A DNA stretch of 64,000 nt from Fischerella sp. PCC 9605 (GTDB taxonomy: Bacteria; Cyanobacteriota; Cyanobacteriia; Cyanobacteriales; Nostocaceae): contig NZ_KI912151.1 of the NCBI RefSeq assembly GCF_000517105.1, positions 443,799-507,798 of the forward strand, written 5' to 3'. Positions 26,838 to 34,870 of this stretch are shown in pieces. Position numbers and translations under genes: made by a program. Position 1 is the first letter of the stretch, and every line of letters starts with the position of its first letter. The notes beneath the pieces are model-generated. The model was not told the DNA's origin. It searched no databases and was given only the letters and a program-made list of their open reading frames with translations.

Positions 26838-28385
26838 ATGTCTACTCTCACTGAAGAAATTCTGTCGCAATTACCAGGGGATGTTTTAGGGGGATTGCGT
26901 CGTAGCGATCGCATATTAGCATCCATTCGAGAAGGTGAAGCACCAATACCGACGGTAGTCAAACAAAGCCAGCACGATCATGGTGTTGTAGATTGGGATG
27001 TTTTAATCTGCGGTGGAACTTTGGGTATTTTAATTGGTTGTGCCTTAGCAGTGCAAGGAGTCCGGGTGGCGTTAATGGAACGGGGTACTTTGCGGGGAAG
27101 GGAACAAGAGTGGAATATTTCCCGCAGAGAATTACAAGTGTTCTTAAATTTATCTTTATTAACAGATGCAGAATTGGAAAAAGCGATCGCCACAAAATAT
27201 AATCCAGCCAGAGTCAGCTTTGGCAACGGGCCAGAAATTTGGGTAGAAGATGTATTGAATATTGGTGTAGATCCAGTGTATTTACTGGAAACTTTGAAAC
27301 AGCGATTTCTTGCTGCTGGCGGAAAGCTATTTGAAAACACACCTTTTGTAGAAGCGGTAGTTCACCCAGATGGAGTAGTGGTAAACAACCAATTCAAAGC
27401 CAGGTTATTAATTGATGCAATGGGACACATTTCTCCCATCACACAGCAAGCACGACAAGGAAAAAAGCCAGATGCGCTGTGCTTAGTTGTTGGTACTTGC
27501 GCTCAAGGTTTTCCAGAAAACCATACTGGCGATTTAATATTATCTTTTACACCCATTCAAAACCAGTGCCAATATTTCTGGGAAGCATTTCCAGCCAGGG
27601 ATGGCAGAACAACTTATATGTTTACCTACATGGATGCAAATCCACAACGTCCAGGTTTAGAAGCTTTGTTTGAGGATTATCTGCACTTGATGCCAACATA
27701 TCAGAGTGTAGAATTGAGTCAGTTGACATTTCAACGAGCACTATTTGGTTTCTTTCCCTCCTATCGCCAAAGTCCACTGCAAACTCCTTGGAATCGCATC
27801 TTGCCAATTGGAGATAGTAGCGGTAGTCAATCTCCCCTCAGTTTTGGAGGTTTTGGTGCAATGGTGCGTCACTTGCAGCGTTTAACCCAAGGCATTTATG
27901 AAGCACTGCAAACAAATCAATTATCTGCCAAAGCGCTAGCACTACTGCAACCATATCAACCAAGCTTGAGTGTTACTTGGCTATTTCAAAAAGCGATGAG
28001 TGTTGATGTAAATCAAAATATTGCTCCCGATCAAATTAACCAATTGCTATCAGCCGTATTTGGAGAAATGCAACAATTAGGAGAACCAGTACTCAAGCCA
28101 TTTTTGCAAGATGTAGTACAGTTTTCGGCACTGACACAAACACTGCTAAAAACAAATTTTGCACATCCAGAGATAGCGATCAAAATAATTCCACAAGTAG
28201 GTTTAGCAGCCTTATTAGATTGGATGATGCATTACGGAAATTTAGGGATTTATTCTGCATTGTTTCAGCTAAGTAAAATTTTAGAACCGTGGGATAAAAA
28301 TTTACCCAGTGTTACCAAATACTATTGGTATCGCTGGGTTGATGCTTGGAAATATGGTTCTGGTGGTGATTATTTCGATGAGTAG
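26838..28385 (+). CDS. cruP: CruP-type lycopene cyclase paralogue (FAD-dependent oxidoreductase)
   Basis: The 515-residue protein has an FAD-binding start (VDWDVLICGGTLGILIGCAL, about residues 51-70) and the segments LRGREQEWNISRRELQVF and GPEIWVEDVLNIGVDPVYLLE, which match CruP of cyanobacteria and plants. CruP is related to the CruA lycopene cyclase; it has been tied to limiting lipid or carotenoid epoxidation under oxygen stress, and whether it cyclises lycopene in cells is debated. I chose ATG 26838, the first in the frame. Its last 16 bases overlap the end of the convergent phytochelatin synthase gene. Confidence 0.85.
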   Translation: MSTLTEEILSQLPGDVLGGLRRSDRILASIREGEAPIPTVVKQSQHDHGVVDWDVLICGGTLGILIGCALAVQGVRVALMERGTLRGREQEWNISRRELQVFLNLSLLTDAELEKAIATKYNPARVSFGNGPEIWVEDVLNIGVDPVYLLETLKQRFLAAGGKLFENTPFVEAVVHPDGVVVNNQFKARLLIDAMGHISPITQQARQGKKPDALCLVVGTCAQGFPENHTGDLILSFTPIQNQCQYFWEAFPARDGRTTYMFTYMDANPQRPGLEALFEDYLHLMPTYQSVELSQLTFQRALFGFFPSYRQSPLQTPWNRILPIGDSSGSQSPLSFGGFGAMVRHLQRLTQGIYEALQTNQLSAKALALLQPYQPSLSVTWLFQKAMSVDVNQNIAPDQINQLLSAVFGEMQQLGEPVLKPFLQDVVQFSALTQTLLKTNFAHPEIAIKIIPQVGLAALLDWMMHYGNLGIYSALFQLSKILEPWDKNLPSVTKYYWYRWVDAWKYGSGGDYFDE

Positions 28386-29119
28386 CCTTTACTTACCAAA
28401 ACAAATCCCCGTGTTTTACCAGATACCGAATCATGAGTGTTCATAGCCTTCCATAAATCTGTTGTCTTTACCCAAACTGGTGGATATTTGTAACGGGAAA
28501 CGTCCAGAATCAAGAATCTATCTGTTTGTTCATTGTAAGCAGCTAACGGCGAAATGTGCCCGCCTTTTTCTTGTCCTATTTCTTTCCGTAAATAGTTAAC
28601 CAGTACAAAATTTCCAGGCTGTTTTAAATTTTCCGCTACTTGTTTGCGAAAATTTTCTAAGTTTGTATTTGCAGCATGATAAACTTGCACTTTAACACCA
28701 TAGCTTGCTAATAGCTGCCCCATCTGATCTAGCGTCATTCCCATCCGAGAAACAACTTCAGGAGTGATGACTTTTCGCGTTGCTGGGTTACTAAAAAAGT
28801 TTTCTTGAGTAAATACGTGGTAGGGCTTATACTCTGGTGCTTCTGGTGCAGGGATTCCTAGACCATTCAGCACCATTACTATACTGGCAACCCCACAATA
28901 AGCTTGATTATTTTGAGTTACAAACTGGGTGCTAAGAGGAAAAAAATCTTGTCGAGAACGACTTTCAACTAATAACTTTTCACCCTCAGGTGTGGTAAAG
29001 CCAATCAATTTGGGTGACAAAGTTAGAGTCTGAGCAAGAACGCTACTGCCAGTAATATATGCTCCTAAAATTAATGCTTTGATAGAGATTTTAAGTGTTT
29101 TGATTACATAAGGTTTCAT
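28370..29119 (-). CDS. Half-size phytochelatin synthase (alr0975-like)
   Basis: The 249-residue protein is the catalytic papain-like half of phytochelatin synthase. The triad is visible: Cys in NQAYCGVASIVM (about residue 75), His in KGGHISPLAAY (about 188) and Asp in LILDVSRYKYPP (about 206), in the same spacing as in Nostoc alr0975 (70, 183, 201, from memory). That enzyme mainly removes glycine from glutathione or its conjugates and makes little phytochelatin. ATG 29119 begins a signal peptide or membrane anchor (KTLKISIKALILGAYITGSS), so the enzyme is probably exported. It converges on cruP with a 16-base overlap. Confidence 0.92.
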   Translation of the reverse strand: MKPYVIKTLKISIKALILGAYITGSSVLAQTLTLSPKLIGFTTPEGEKLLVESRSRQDFFPLSTQFVTQNNQAYCGVASIVMVLNGLGIPAPEAPEYKPYHVFTQENFFSNPATRKVITPEVVSRMGMTLDQMGQLLASYGVKVQVYHAANTNLENFRKQVAENLKQPGNFVLVNYLRKEIGQEKGGHISPLAAYNEQTDRFLILDVSRYKYPPVWVKTTDLWKAMNTHDSVSGKTRGFVLVSKGYSSK

Positions 29120-29285
29120 GTTATTAACGTGAGTTTGACGGGTTGAAAAAGATATCAAAAAAGGCACTCGTCTGTGTTTAGATGAAAAATACGCATGATG
29201 TCGATCGCGATGGGAACTATTGTATCTCGGTTGTTTGCTAGCTTCTTCTTATCTATACTTGCAGTGACTGAGTGCTCTCTCGAAT

Positions 29286-29402
29286 GGTTTTAGTCATTAG
29301 TCATTGGTCATTGGTCACTTGTTAGTAGTTAGTGGTTAGTGGCTTAACAAGTCAAAAGTCAAAAGCATGCCCTCGAGCGCAGCGAAGGGTCAAAAGTCAA
29401 AA
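29286..29402. repeat. Heptamer arrays and inverted dispersed repeat downstream of mtnB
   Basis: TTAGTCA/TTGGTCA and TTAGTGG units run to about 29345. They are followed by the inverse of the CCCTTCGCTGCGCTCGAGGG repeat seen at 23757-23800, itself flanked by AAGTCAAAAG units. The array then runs into the 3' end of mtnB. Confidence 0.8.
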
Positions 29403-29408
29403 AGATTC

Positions 29409-30095
29409 TTAATTTTGAATTTTGAATTTTGAATTATTTTCTCCCCCTCCCCCACTCTCTCCCTCCTCCAACAGCCCTACCCGTCGGGCTGCAACTATGT
29501 AACGGAAAATATACTCTACCAACTCAATGTAGTTACGAGCATTTGTGGGGGAAGATGCCCAAACAGTAACACCGTGATCGCGGATGAGTAGGGCTGGTAC
29601 TTGCGGAGGAATTTTACTAAATTTTGCTTCTATCTCAGCTGCAATGCGCGGAACTTGTAAATGGTTGGCGAAAACAGGCATAACACAACGGGGATTTTCT
29701 TCCCACACTCCCAGTCCTTTGAGCATTTCTAGTGGTGGTAAGGGTAGGGTATCTCCCTGTACGAACCGAGAAACCAAATTTGCTTCCACTGAGTGTACGT
29801 GGTAGCAACTCATCGCTTCCGGAAAGAGATTATAGATACTCTGGTGAATGGCAGTTTCAGCAGAGGGCTTTGAGTCACTGCTAGATTGTTCTACCCGTCC
29901 ATGAGGGTGAATGCGAACAAAATCGCTGGTTGCTAATTCACCTTTCGACTTTCCACTGGCTGTAATCCAGAAGCTACCATCAGGTAAACGTACCGAAAGA
30001 TTACCGGCGGTTCCTACCATCCAACCCTGTTGGTAAAAGTGACGGGCAGCAGCTATTAACTCAAGACGGGCATCAGTTAGGGTTGGGCTGTTCAT
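29409..30095 (-). CDS. mtnB: Methylthioribulose-1-phosphate dehydratase
   Basis: The 228-residue protein is a class II aldolase-type enzyme that removes water from 5-methylthioribulose 1-phosphate in the methionine salvage pathway. The start ARLELIAAARHFYQQGWMVG and the zinc-site segment with CYHVHSVEAN fit MtnB, and RDHGVTVWASSPTNARNYIE holds the second histidine. About the last 17 residues (GGGENNSKFKIQN and before) are encoded by CCTCCCC and AATTTTGAATTT repeats, so the C-terminus has been extended by repeat sequence. It is the third gene of the unit mtnD, mtnX, mtnB. The 101-base gap before it holds a C-rich inverted repeat. Confidence 0.9.
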   Translation of the reverse strand: MNSPTLTDARLELIAAARHFYQQGWMVGTAGNLSVRLPDGSFWITASGKSKGELATSDFVRIHPHGRVEQSSSDSKPSAETAIHQSIYNLFPEAMSCYHVHSVEANLVSRFVQGDTLPLPPLEMLKGLGVWEENPRCVMPVFANHLQVPRIAAEIEAKFSKIPPQVPALLIRDHGVTVWASSPTNARNYIELVEYIFRYIVAARRVGLLEEGESGGGGENNSKFKIQN

Positions 30096-30114
30096 AGGGT
30101 TAGACTTGTACCAA

Positions 30115-30196
30115 TATTTTTGAGATCCCCCTAAATCCCCCTTGATAAGGGAGATTTTTTAATTATTGCCCCCCTTTTTAAGGAGGGTTGGGGCGA
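30115..30196. repeat. C-rich imperfect inverted repeat between mtnX and mtnB
   Basis: ATCCCCCTAAATCCCCCTTG and, further on, TTTTTAAGGAGGGTTGGGG can pair in part, with T-rich sequence between. This type of repeat is common in filamentous cyanobacteria and could slow or end transcription before mtnB. Confidence 0.55.
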
Positions 30197-30826
30197 TCAC
30201 TTCCACAATTTCGCTAGGTAGTCACGTATTTCTAAAAAATTGTTCCACGGAATGTAAGGTTTTTGATGTTCTGTCAAATATTGCGCTAAGCGATCGCGGG
30301 CAAATACCATCGGTGTTGCCAACGCCATATTCAGGTCAGTAAGCGAGTCACCAATAGCAATTGTCTCATCTGCTAGATACTTTTCCATCACCTGCACTTT
30401 GGCAACTAGTTCTGTTCCACCTTCAAACTCTGAATTTACCTGCAAGTACTCACCGCTGGTATCGGCATCGACGGCATGAACGGCATGAAGGCGCTGTATT
30501 AGATCGCCCAAAACAACTTCTACCATACCCCGCAGTCCACCAGAAACTACCACTAAAGGTACTTGCTTTGCTTCCAAGAAATCCAACAGTTCTGTGAACC
30601 CCAAACGAATTGGTTCTTGTTGAGTAAACTCCAAAATTTCCGAGTAGCGAGAGGATGGAATTGATTCCAAAATTCGCCGAACTCCCTCGCGCAGCGTCAG
30701 TTGCCGTGCGTACATTTGGGGTATCAGTTGGGCGGAAAGCTGCGGTGCAAAATGCTTCAGTACCGCCACAAAGGTTTCGGAAACCGTAATAGTGCCGTCA
30801 AAGTCGCAAAAAATGATTCGCTTCAT
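30197..30826 (-). CDS. mtnX: MtnX-type HAD phosphatase of methionine salvage
   Basis: The 209-residue protein has HAD motif I DFDGTIT (residues 7-13), motif II in VVVSGG and motif IV in AIGDSLTDLNMA. With mtnD and mtnB beside it, it is most likely the 2-hydroxy-3-keto-5-methylthiopentenyl-1-phosphate phosphatase. I chose ATG 30826, two bases after the mtnD stop; an earlier TTG at 30832 overlaps mtnD. The pathway's other phosphatase route (MtnC) is not seen in this window. Tight spacing shows it is transcribed with mtnD. Confidence 0.88.
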   Translation of the reverse strand: MKRIIFCDFDGTITVSETFVAVLKHFAPQLSAQLIPQMYARQLTLREGVRRILESIPSSRYSEILEFTQQEPIRLGFTELLDFLEAKQVPLVVVSGGLRGMVEVVLGDLIQRLHAVHAVDADTSGEYLQVNSEFEGGTELVAKVQVMEKYLADETIAIGDSLTDLNMALATPMVFARDRLAQYLTEHQKPYIPWNNFLEIRDYLAKLWK

Positions 30827-30828
30827 TT

Positions 30829-31380
30829 TCAAGCCACAGCCTGATGCCTGCGAATTGGTGTACCCGTGTATTCAGGAACCCAGCCTTCTGTAGTGGTGAA
30901 ATAACGTACTGCTTTGACTCGACGTGCTGGTGTGAGATAAAACCAGTGTTCTGTTCTGGCAGGCACGTTGATATACTCTTGTGGTTGCACTGTCAATTCT
31001 ACTTGGCTGCCATCGGGACGCACAAAGCCAAAAATGCCTTCTCCCGCAACGATGTAGCGTACTTCATCATCTGCATGGGTGTGAATCTTGTCAAACTTTG
31101 CTAGCAGCCCATCTAGGTTCGGTATGTCTGGATGTAGAACAATGAGATCGCGGGACTGATAGCCTGCTGTCTGTTGCAATTGCTCAAAATAACCATCCAA
31201 GGCTTTTAACACCTGTTCTTTTTCGTCTTCATCGAGGCTATCTTTTGCCAGCAGCTGATGTAACTGGGGATTTTCTCCCACAGACCAGCGATCGAGTTGA
31301 ATATTTAAGCACGCTAGTTCGCGGGTAATATCTTTCAGTTCGGTGTATGTTTTGCCGTCTTCTAGTTGTAGAATTGCCAT
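30829..31380 (-). CDS. mtnD: Acireductone dioxygenase
   Basis: The 183-residue cupin enzyme opens acireductone with oxygen to give the keto acid precursor of methionine. The metal-binding motif is visible as IHTHADDEVRYIV (His, His, Glu) with the second cupin histidine in ARTEHWFYLTP. A strong AGGAGGTG site precedes ATG 31380. It is the first gene of the three-gene run mtnD, mtnX, mtnB on the minus strand, so its promoter probably drives all three. mtnA and mtnK/mtnC, also needed for full salvage, are not nearby. Confidence 0.95.
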   Translation of the reverse strand: MAILQLEDGKTYTELKDITRELACLNIQLDRWSVGENPQLHQLLAKDSLDEDEKEQVLKALDGYFEQLQQTAGYQSRDLIVLHPDIPNLDGLLAKFDKIHTHADDEVRYIVAGEGIFGFVRPDGSQVELTVQPQEYINVPARTEHWFYLTPARRVKAVRYFTTTEGWVPEYTGTPIRRHQAVA

Positions 31381-31438
31381 AATTCACCTCCTGCAAAAAA
31401 TATTATACGGTATCTCGAAGGACTTACCGGGCTTCAGA

Positions 31439-33244
31439 TTACTTGTGACTTTTGATTTTTGACTTTTGAAAATACTCCTGCATAACTTGTAACGCCATCG
31501 GGCTAGCAACGCTACCACCGCCACCACCTGAATGTTCTGCAAAAGCTACAATCACAAGTTCTGGATTATCGGCGGGAGCATAACCAGCAAACCAGGCGTG
31601 ATTTGCTTTCACACCTTTACTTTGCCAAGCTTCGGCAGTTCCAGTTTTACCAGCTATTGGGGGAAGGGTTGGTACATTTAAAGCTTTAGCTGTACCTTCA
31701 GTCACTACCTTCCGCAATCCTTCGCGGAGAACATTGACGGTAGACGGTTTCATACCGACCGACTCGTGCCAAGTTTTTGCTTGCTCGTTGTCTTGGAGTA
31801 AATGCGGCTGGACTCGGTAGCCACCATTGGCGGGTACAGCAAACATGATAGCGACTTGTAGAGGTGTGGCTAGTAATGCTCCCTGGCCAATTGACATATT
31901 CACCGAATCGCCTACAGTCCAAGGCATTTTCCAAACTTTCTGTTTCCATGCTTCATCTGGAACAAAACCTTTGGATTCTTCGTAAGTGAATTCAAACCCA
32001 GTTTTCCTACCAAGGCCATACTTGCGAGTCCATTCAATCAAGGTGGGGCCACCAACTCTCGCACCGACTTGGTAGAAGAAAGTATCGCTGCTCATGGCGA
32101 TCGCTCCTGCAAACCCTAACGGGCCAAATCCGGCGTGGTTCCACTCATTAAAGCGGTAATTGCCAAAGCTCAAGTAACCGTAGGTAGGCAAGATTGTACC
32201 GGGAGAAAATTTACCTGATTCTAGTGCAGCGGTTGTGGTAACAATTTTGAATGTACTCGCTGGGGGATAGGCTCTCAAAGCGCGATTGAGCAAAGGATGG
32301 TCAGTACCTTGCAAGATTTCTTGTACTTCTGTTTGAGAGAGTTTTTGTTTGGAGAACACATTTGGGTCAAAAGTGGGGTGAGACACCATTGCTAAGATGC
32401 CACCGTTACGGGGGTTCATAGCAATAATCGTACCGTTGCGATCGCCCAACGCTTTTTCTGCTGCCATTTGCAGATCCCAATCTATGGTCAAGCGCATATC
32501 TTTACCAGGTTTTGCCTGTTTCTCCCCCAAAATCCGCAGCGGACGACCCTTGCCATCTACTTCCACTTGCTGACCGCCCCATTCACCCCGCAGTACTTTC
32601 TCATAAGCTTTTTCGATTCCCATCTGACCAATTACATCTCCCAGACGGTAGCCTTCGCCCTCTTTTTGTTTTAACTGTGCGGCTGTTAGTTCGCGAGTAT
32701 ATCCTAAGACATGAGCAAATTCCCTACCATGCGGGTAGTAGCGAACCGCGTCCGTATGTATTTCCACATTTTTAAGTTCGCTTTCATACTCTCTTAAAGC
32801 AGTAATTTCATTTAAGCTCAAGTCGCGCTTGATCCGCACAAGTTTAGAAGAATTAGGCCCGGCCTCTTCGAGTTTCTTTTCAATTTCTTCTCGTGACATG
32901 TCGAGAATTTTGGATAAACGCCGCCCTACAACTGACCAAGATGCCTTGGTGTGAGCCATCGGCCACAAATACACAGAATGAGGATAGCGAGTTGTCGCTA
33001 AAAGTTTGCCATTGCGGTCAAAAATGTTACCTCGTTCTGGTTGTTTGGGTAAAAGTCGAATCCGGTTAGACTCTGCTCGTTCTCGATAAGTTGAACCTTG
33101 AACAATTTGCAAATACACCAACCGCGCTAGAATGCCATTTGTCATTAAAAGAGTAAACAAAATTAAAAATATGGACTGTAAACCCCGTCCAACTGTGCGT
33201 GTTTGTTTGTTATTACCAAATAAACGAGATTGTAATAGAGACAT
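31439..33244 (-). CDS. mrdA: Penicillin-binding protein 2 (class B transpeptidase)
   Basis: The 601-residue inner-membrane protein crosslinks peptidoglycan during cell elongation. It has one N-terminal membrane span (about 22-45), a PBP dimer domain, and a transpeptidase domain with the active-site SxxK as STFK (serine about 331) and the KTG motif GKTGTAE (about 532). SLLQSRLFGNNKQTRTVGRG before the span is typical of cyanobacterial PBP2. The last residues (QKSKIKSHK) are encoded by TTTTGACTTTTGA-type repeat. It lies upstream of mtnD on the same strand, 58 bases away. Confidence 0.93.
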   Translation of the reverse strand: MSLLQSRLFGNNKQTRTVGRGLQSIFLILFTLLMTNGILARLVYLQIVQGSTYRERAESNRIRLLPKQPERGNIFDRNGKLLATTRYPHSVYLWPMAHTKASWSVVGRRLSKILDMSREEIEKKLEEAGPNSSKLVRIKRDLSLNEITALREYESELKNVEIHTDAVRYYPHGREFAHVLGYTRELTAAQLKQKEGEGYRLGDVIGQMGIEKAYEKVLRGEWGGQQVEVDGKGRPLRILGEKQAKPGKDMRLTIDWDLQMAAEKALGDRNGTIIAMNPRNGGILAMVSHPTFDPNVFSKQKLSQTEVQEILQGTDHPLLNRALRAYPPASTFKIVTTTAALESGKFSPGTILPTYGYLSFGNYRFNEWNHAGFGPLGFAGAIAMSSDTFFYQVGARVGGPTLIEWTRKYGLGRKTGFEFTYEESKGFVPDEAWKQKVWKMPWTVGDSVNMSIGQGALLATPLQVAIMFAVPANGGYRVQPHLLQDNEQAKTWHESVGMKPSTVNVLREGLRKVVTEGTAKALNVPTLPPIAGKTGTAEAWQSKGVKANHAWFAGYAPADNPELVIVAFAEHSGGGGGSVASPMALQVMQEYFQKSKIKSHK

Positions 33245-33815
33245 ACTAAACGAATGTGATTCCAGATTAGCTTTAGTTGTATACGTTGACGCTCAATTTT
33301 ACCCAGTATATTAGAGAAAAACTATCGGTTAGCGCAGATCTGTAAGTTTTTTACTGGTATAAAATAAACTTTGATTTTAGTCAGCAGTACAGACAGTAAA
33401 CCAATACTAGTTTGTTTTTGTTCCGAAAATTTGCGGAATAGTTATTTATTTTAATCAACCTAACTATACATCTACAATATTTATCTTTGGGTCGTACTGT
33501 CTCGGTTCTACCATAGATAGCACCTGCATTTTTGTGACTCCTAAGTTGATACTCTGGTGAAAGTATAAAATAGCTACTTCCTTCCTACTCATGGGTTCCG
33601 CAGAGTCGAAAGCAAAGGATAGAAGAAGTAATCATCCAACAAGAAGGAATTTAGGCAAGAAACAGCATTTTTGCGGCTAGAACCCAACAGGGATAAAAAA
33701 ATTATTACAGTCAAGCTCTAAAAATTGCTAATACGGTTATGGTATGTAATTTAAAGAGCAAGGTAGGTTTCACCTTGATTCTGGCAAGATTCAAAACAGG
33801 GATGCTACTACCAAA
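33245..33815. other. Divergent intergenic region between PBP2 and a deacetylase
   Basis: This 571-base AT-rich stretch holds the promoters of two outward-facing genes. A conserved-looking part (about 33530-33680) has no family I can name. No frame here is convincing. Confidence 0.4.
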
Positions 33816-34763
33816 ATGACTTGCAACAATACTAATAACTTTATTAACGTTCAAAAAAACAAAAAATTTCCCCTCATTTTGCCTGTAATATTTATCATTC
33901 TTGTGTCTTTTATAATTTTTACAGATACTGCTACTGTAATTCCTATTGTGGGGTTTCATGGCGTTATTGATCATAATAAAAGTTATGCTGCTCAGCTAGA
34001 TATTAGAGGGTTGCACTACTCACAACAAAGCTTAGAGAGTTTTCTGGAATATTTAGTTATTAACGATTATCAATTTTTGTCAACTCAAGATTTGTATGAT
34101 TTTTTCCTCAGCAGAAACAGCAATACTCCTAAAGATTTATCTAAAAAGAAGCTCATTATGATTTCTTTTGATGATGGTTATAAATCAGTACACACAATTT
34201 TACTACCAATTTTATATAAGTTAGAAGAAAAATACGGTAAGAAAGTAAAAATTGTTTTATTTATCAATCCGGGTAATTTATTTGATCGGGAAAAGACCGA
34301 TTCAACTCATTTAGGATGTGAGGAGTTGAGAGAAGGGTTAGAAAAAGGATTTTATGATATTCAATCTCATGGATTTAATCATATAAATTTAACTAGATTA
34401 ACTCCTAAGAAATTAATTTATGAACTCTTAAAATCCCAAATTGTTCTGAGAAAATGTACAAAAGACTTAGATCCTGAGCAAAAAGTAGCATCTCATTTTG
34501 CTTACCCATATGGTGCTTATAATAAACAGGTCAAATATTATGTTTCTAAATATTATTTATCAAGTTATCTATACAATAACCAAATATTAAATATAAATTT
34601 ATTGAAAAATTACTATGAAATTCCTCGTTTAACAGTTAATCGACAAGAATCAGTCCAAGCATTGATAGAAAAATTTGAGTCCATTAAGTACACTCAAGAA
34701 TCAAAAGTCCAGAGTCCAAAGCTTTTGGATGGAGACTCCGATCCTAGCCAATTTTCCTTTTAA
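33816..34763 (+). CDS. Membrane-anchored polysaccharide deacetylase
   Basis: The 315-residue protein has one N-terminal membrane anchor (about residues 20-44) and then a NodB-type domain. The metal-binding motifs are LIMISFDDGYKS (two Asp near residue 117), the SHGFNH histidine pair, and FAYPYGAYN. Such enzymes remove acetyl groups from N-acetylglucosamine in cell wall or exopolysaccharide. The sequence is very AT-rich. The last 20 or so residues (ESKVQSPKLLDGDSDPSQFS) are encoded by repeat sequence. It precedes a DUF5009 acyltransferase, so the two may act on the same sugar polymer. Confidence 0.88.
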   Translation: MTCNNTNNFINVQKNKKFPLILPVIFIILVSFIIFTDTATVIPIVGFHGVIDHNKSYAAQLDIRGLHYSQQSLESFLEYLVINDYQFLSTQDLYDFFLSRNSNTPKDLSKKKLIMISFDDGYKSVHTILLPILYKLEEKYGKKVKIVLFINPGNLFDREKTDSTHLGCEELREGLEKGFYDIQSHGFNHINLTRLTPKKLIYELLKSQIVLRKCTKDLDPEQKVASHFAYPYGAYNKQVKYYVSKYYLSSYLYNNQILNINLLKNYYEIPRLTVNRQESVQALIEKFESIKYTQESKVQSPKLLDGDSDPSQFSF

Positions 34764-34779
34764 CTCTTGACTCTGGACT

Positions 34780-34862
34780 TAACGAAGCGTAGACGCACTT
34801 TCCTCGGCTACCCTACACTGAAGTCGCTGTGCGTCTACGATGTAGGGTAGCGCAGTGAGTTG
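34780..34862. repeat. Interleaved inverted repeats between deacetylase and DUF5009 genes
   Basis: CGTAGACGCA (34788-34797) pairs with 34830-34839, and GCTACCCTACA (34807-34817) pairs with TGTAGGGTAGC at 34841-34851. The two pairs interleave, so only one stem can form at a time. Confidence 0.65.
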
Positions 34863-34870
34863 AAATTTAT

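Noticed and set aside
33711-33974. 87-codon minus-strand frame
   Set aside because: It overlaps the start of the polysaccharide deacetylase on the other strand and has no ribosome binding site or recognised motif.
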